The position numbers were made by a program, and so were the translations under genes. The notes below the pieces were generated by a model, which searched no databases, was not told where the DNA came from, and worked only from the letters and a program-made list of their open reading frames with translations. 8,802 nt of DNA from Streptosporangiaceae bacterium (GTDB lineage Bacteria > Actinomycetota > Actinomycetes > Streptosporangiales > Streptosporangiaceae), in assembly GCA_030045175.1 (NCBI GenBank), contig JASIBM010000611.1:1-8802 (forward strand). The letters are read 5' to 3'. This document shows, piece by piece, positions 6,366 through 8,802 of this stretch (position 1 is the first letter of the stretch; each line of letters opens with the position of its first letter).

Positions 6366-6647
6366 ATGGCGAGGAAGACAACCGTCACGGTGGAAGACGA
6401 CCTGGAGGGTGGCCCGGCGGCGGAGACGGTGCGGTTCAGCCTGGGCGGCGCCGAGTGCGAGATCGACCTGAACGCCGCGAACGCCGCCGCGTTCCGCCAG
6501 CAGCTCGCCCCGTTCGCCGGCCATGCCCGCAAGGCCGGCACCGGGGCGCAGCGCCGGGCAGCGCGCACCACGCTGAGCCGGGAGCGCGGCGGCGCCATCC
6601 GGGCGTGCCGTCACTATCTGGTCTGGCACCGGGAGCGGTATCGCTAG
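6366..6647 (+). CDS. Short Lsr2-like protein lacking the RGR DNA-binding motif
   Basis: 93 residues. The ATG at 6366 follows GGGAGG (6355-6360) by five nt. Residues 1-58 match the Lsr2 N-terminal oligomerisation domain: MARKTTVTVEDDLEGG, ETVRFSLGGAECEIDLN, and AFRQQLAPFAGHARKAG. Lsr2 is an actinobacterial nucleoid protein that bridges AT-rich DNA and silences foreign genes. Its C-terminal domain inserts an Arg-Gly-Arg hook into the minor groove and continues into IPADVIxAYxAA. Here the linker and first C-terminal helix are recognisable (SRERGGAIRACR, 71-82), but the chain ends in RERYR and stops. There is no RGR and no final helix. Typical Lsr2 has about 105-115 residues. No frame downstream of 6647 restores the missing end, so this is not a simple recent frameshift. 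The product may be a modulator that oligomerises with full Lsr2, or a decaying paralogue. I do not name it lsr2 because a full-length copy would be expected elsewhere in the genome. Confidence 0.82.
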   Translation: MARKTTVTVEDDLEGGPAAETVRFSLGGAECEIDLNAANAAAFRQQLAPFAGHARKAGTGAQRRAARTTLSRERGGAIRACRHYLVWHRERYR

Positions 6648-7167
6648 GCGGGAATCGCAGCGGCATCGTGTGGCGGCCGTCGGTTGCCAGGTGCGGCAGC
6701 CGTTCCGGGTCACGCAGAGCATGCCTCGGTCTCGCGGCGAGATGCCGGACGGCTGGTGCGCCACCGGGAACGTGACGGCTGTCCGGCGGCGGTAATCCGG
6801 GTCAGCGCGCTCGGCGTCTTATCGCTGGGAGCGGTTGCGCGGTCCTCTCGCGTCGGCCAGGCTGCCCTTGCGGTCGGGATGTGGTGCCAGATGGACGCGA
6901 AAGAGTAACGCTGCGGCCCGCGTTGGCTGCTTCCTGGGTGCGAGTGCGCCGGGTGGATGCCGGCGCTCGTTAGTCACGGGCGCGGGTCGTGCCGCCGGTG
7001 GGTGCCGGCGTCAGCGGGTGCGCCCGGCGGGGATGAGCAGGGCCGTCGGCGCGCGTCGGCCCGGGAAGGGTGAGGGGACATGATGAGGCGGCGTGTCGGG
7101 TCCAAGGCGTCACGCCCGGATCTGCCCGGTGTTGTTGTCCCGGGCGAGGATTGCTGAGGAGCCGCGC
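6648..7167. other. Intergenic region with possible leader ORF
   Basis: I see no gene with recognisable protein features between the Lsr2-like stop and 7083. Open frames at 6684-6908 and 6835-7083 have random-looking composition and no family match. The segment 7083-7157 is a possible 24-codon leader ORF, listed separately. The promoter of the repeat-protein gene is presumably within 6900-7070, but no hexamer pair stands out. Confidence 0.45.
7083..7157 (+). CDS. Possible 24-residue leader ORF
   Basis: ATG at 7083 with AGGGG (7073-7077) five nt upstream encodes MRRRVGSKASRPDLPGVV and six further residues (VPGEDC) before TGA at 7155-7157. That stop codon overlaps the GAGGAG ribosome binding site of the next gene, ten nt before its ATG. 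The frame differs from the downstream gene. The arrangement would suit translational coupling, but an ORF of this size is easily fortuitous. It has no Trp, Met or His run that would suggest classical attenuation. Confidence 0.3.
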   Translation: MRRRVGSKASRPDLPGVVVPGEDC

Positions 7168-8598
7168 ATGAGATGGCACCGGATCTTGATCGTCCTGGCT
7201 GGCGTGACCGCGGCGTGGTGCGCCGCTCCGGCCGCGGTGACGCACGCGGCGCGACCCGCCGCCGGCGGCGGAGCCTGGGGCACGGCGATCGAGGTGCCCG
7301 GCTCGGCGGCCTTGAACACGGGCGGGAACGCCATGGTCATGTCGGTGTCCTGCGCCTCGGCAGGCTACTGCGCGGCCGGCGGGTACTACTACCACCACGG
7401 CCGGCAGGCGTTCGTGGTCAGCGAGCGGAACGGCCGGTGGGGTACGGCGATCGAGGTGCCCGGCTCGGCGGCCTTGAACGCGGGCAGCGACGGGTTCGCC
7501 CTGGTTACGTCGGTGTCCTGCGCCTCGCCGGGCAACTGCGCGGCCGGCGGGTCTTACGACCACGCCCAGCGCAGCCAGGCGTTCGTGGTCAGCGAGCGGA
7601 ACGGCCGGTGGGGTGACGCTGAGGAGGTGCCCGGCTCGGCGGCCTTGAACACGGACGGGTTCGCCCAGGTCACGTCGGTGTCCTGCGCTTCGCCGGGTAG
7701 CTGCGCGGCCGGCGGGTTCTACTACTACCGCCCTGGTTATTCCGAGGCGTTCGTGGTCAGCGAGCGGAACGGCCGGCGGGGCACGGCGATCGAAGTGCCC
7801 GGCTTGGCCGCCCTGAACCGGGGGGACGCCCAGGTCACGTCGGTGTCCTGCGGCTCGGCGGGCAACTGCGCGGCCGGCGGGTACTACTACCGCCACGGCT
7901 TCCAGGCGTTCGTGGTCAGCGAGCGGAACGGCCGGTGGGGCAAGGCCGAGGAAGTGCCCGGCTCGGCGGCCTTGAACTCCGGCGCGCGAGCCGGGGTCAC
8001 GTCGGTGTCGTGCGCCTCGGCGGGCAACTGCGTGGCTGGCGGGCACTACCGTGTCGGCGCCCATCGCCGGCAGGCGTTCGTGGTCAGCGAGCGGAACGGC
8101 CGGTGGGGCACGGCGATCGAAGTGCCCGGCTCGGCGGCCTTGAACACGGGCGGGAGCGCCGTGGTCAATTCGGTGTCCTGCACCTCGGCGGGCAACTGCG
8201 CGGCCGGCGGGCTCTACCGGGACTCCCGTTCCCTCCAGGCGTTCGTGGTCAGCGAGCAGAACGGCCAGTGGGGCAACGCTGAACAGGTGCCGGGCTCGGC
8301 CACCTTGAACCAGGGCGGCGGCGCCAGCGTCGCGTCCGTGTCGTGCGCATCGGCGGGCAACTGCGCGGCCGGCGGGTCCTACGTGGACGGCTCCCATAAC
8401 CTGCAAGCGTTCGTGGTCAGCGAGCAGAACGGCGTGTGGGGCAACGCTGAACAGGTGCCCGGCTCGGCCACCTTGAACGCGGCGGGGTACGCCCAGGTCA
8501 GTTCGGTCTCGTGCAGTCCTGCCGGCACGTGTGCCGCCGGCGGGTTCTATCAGGCAATCCTCCTGCAGAACCAGGCCTTCGTCGTCAGCCGGCCGTGA
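7168..8598 (+). CDS. Secreted protein of eight Cys-pair repeats
   Basis: 476 residues. The ATG at 7168 is chosen because GAGGAG (7156-7161) lies six nt upstream and a signal peptide begins there (MRWHR, then ILIVLAGVTAAWC, then AAPAAVTHAA, with probable cleavage near residue 28). An in-frame GTG at 7093 would bury this signal. The mature protein is almost entirely tandem repeat: eight units of 54-56 residues, each SVSC-x5-CAAGG, then aromatic-rich YY, then QAFVVSE(R/Q)NGxWG and EVPGSAALN. The chain starts with a WGTAIEVPG strand and ends with QAFVVSRP, so the first and last part-units together make one unit, as in the velcro closure of a beta-propeller. An eight-bladed extracellular propeller is therefore the simplest model, by inference. 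There is no catalytic motif, cell-wall sorting signal or membrane anchor. The cysteine before the mature region (C18, in AAWC) does not fit a lipobox. The C-x5-C signature is shared with the 1303-residue protein at 1111-5022. Confidence 0.88.
   Translation: MRWHRILIVLAGVTAAWCAAPAAVTHAARPAAGGGAWGTAIEVPGSAALNTGGNAMVMSVSCASAGYCAAGGYYYHHGRQAFVVSERNGRWGTAIEVPGSAALNAGSDGFALVTSVSCASPGNCAAGGSYDHAQRSQAFVVSERNGRWGDAEEVPGSAALNTDGFAQVTSVSCASPGSCAAGGFYYYRPGYSEAFVVSERNGRRGTAIEVPGLAALNRGDAQVTSVSCGSAGNCAAGGYYYRHGFQAFVVSERNGRWGKAEEVPGSAALNSGARAGVTSVSCASAGNCVAGGHYRVGAHRRQAFVVSERNGRWGTAIEVPGSAALNTGGSAVVNSVSCTSAGNCAAGGLYRDSRSLQAFVVSEQNGQWGNAEQVPGSATLNQGGGASVASVSCASAGNCAAGGSYVDGSHNLQAFVVSEQNGVWGNAEQVPGSATLNAAGYAQVSSVSCSPAGTCAAGGFYQAILLQNQAFVVSRP
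7270..8595 (+). repeat. Tandem 165-bp-class repeats, eight units
   Basis: Encoded Cys pairs are at residues 62/68, 118/124, 173/179, 228/234, 282/288, 338/344, 393/399 and 449/455, a period of 54-56 residues (162-168 bp). DNA is strongly conserved around the segment starting GCGTTCGTGGTCAGCGAGC (first copy at 7408), with variable stretches between the aromatic residues and QAFVV. Near-identity makes the array prone to unit gain or loss by recombination. Confidence 0.9.
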
Positions 8599-8802
8599 AC
8601 GGCATCCATCGCAGCGCGCGTAAGCCATTGACACCGGCATAACGCGCGGCCCGGTCCGGAGTCCAGGCGATGGGCGCGGCTCCCGACTGGCGGCTTTGGC
8701 TGCTCGGAGCAGATCGGAGGCAGCCTGGTTGGGAGACGCCGAGGCGGGCACGGAGCGCGCCGCGGGTGACCGCCGTGCTGGAACGCTCTAACGAGCGCGC
8801 CT
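8599..8802. other. 3' flank of the window
   Basis: Apart from the hairpin at 8615-8648, nothing can be supported. On the minus strand a frame entering from the right end carries a protein-like stretch, APIAWTPDRAARYAGVNG, before stopping near 8594. It could be the end of a neighbouring gene or chance. Confidence 0.3.
8615..8648 (+). terminator. Candidate terminator hairpin
   Basis: CGCGCGT (8615-8621) and ACGCGCG (8642-8648) are perfect reverse complements 16 nt after the stop of the repeat-protein gene, and GCC/GGC inside the loop can extend the stem. There is no T-tract, which is common for high-GC actinobacteria but weakens the call. Confidence 0.35.

Noticed and set aside
7093..7167. Upstream GTG start for the repeat-protein gene
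   Set aside because: It would add 25 polar residues in front of a good signal peptide. The ATG at 7168 has a well-placed GAGGAG.
7270..8595. Repeat array considered as CRISPR or minisatellite
   Set aside because: Unit length is in whole codons, differences are mostly conservative or synonymous, and the array lies in an uninterrupted reading frame, so it is a protein repeat.
8628..8656. TTGACA at 8628-8633 as a promoter -35
   Set aside because: No acceptable -10 hexamer lies 16-18 nt downstream, and the hexamer falls in the loop of the terminator-like hairpin.
6970..8751. 593-codon open frame on the minus strand across the repeat gene
   Set aside because: It is the antisense image of the 7168-8598 repeats: Arg/Ala/Gly-rich, itself periodic, with no signal peptide or ribosome binding site of note. 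High GC and repetition keep the frame open. The plus-strand reading has a signal peptide, ribosome binding site and conserved motifs.

Overview
The window is high-GC DNA with actinobacterial signatures: an Lsr2-type nucleoid protein relative, a remnant of the actinomycete S-adenosyl methyltransferase family (DUF574/PF04672), a fragment of an actinobacterial MobF relaxase, GGAGG-type ribosome binding sites and strong G/C bias at third codon positions. Order and genus cannot be fixed from the sequence. No rRNA, tRNA, CRISPR array or intact insertion sequence was seen.

Layout. 1-316 is a less GC-rich intergenic stretch with a perfect inverted repeat. 317-571 (+) is the N-terminal end of a MobF relaxase, broken off and joined tail-to-tail to 575-856 (-), a collapsed methyltransferase gene that keeps its two ends but has lost its SAM-binding centre. 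1111-5022 (-) is a 1303-residue secreted modular protein: signal peptide, fourteen Cys-pair repeats of about 41 residues, IPT/TIG-like and choice-of-anchor-D-like Ig-type domains, and an unrecognised Cys-containing beta-rich C-terminal region. 5407-5796 (-) is a small SnoaL/NTF2-fold protein with a perfect 11-bp inverted repeat upstream of its start. 6366-6647 (+) is a short Lsr2-like protein ending where the DNA-binding RGR motif should be. 7168-8598 (+) is a 476-residue secreted protein built almost wholly of eight Cys-pair repeats of about 55 residues, preceded by a possible 24-codon leader ORF.

How the parts relate. The two secreted proteins share one signature, SVSC-x5-C followed by a small-residue segment, at different repeat periods. 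They look like two branches of one extracellular, probably beta-propeller, repeat type. No enzyme or dedicated secretion gene accompanies them, so I infer surface or extracellular binding roles and not a pathway. The relaxase and methyltransferase debris marks the left end as an accessory or rearranged zone. Nothing in the window shows a complete defence, conjugation or biosynthetic system. The least-described material is the repeat proteins, the C-terminal domain of the 1303-residue protein, and the RGR-less Lsr2 relative.
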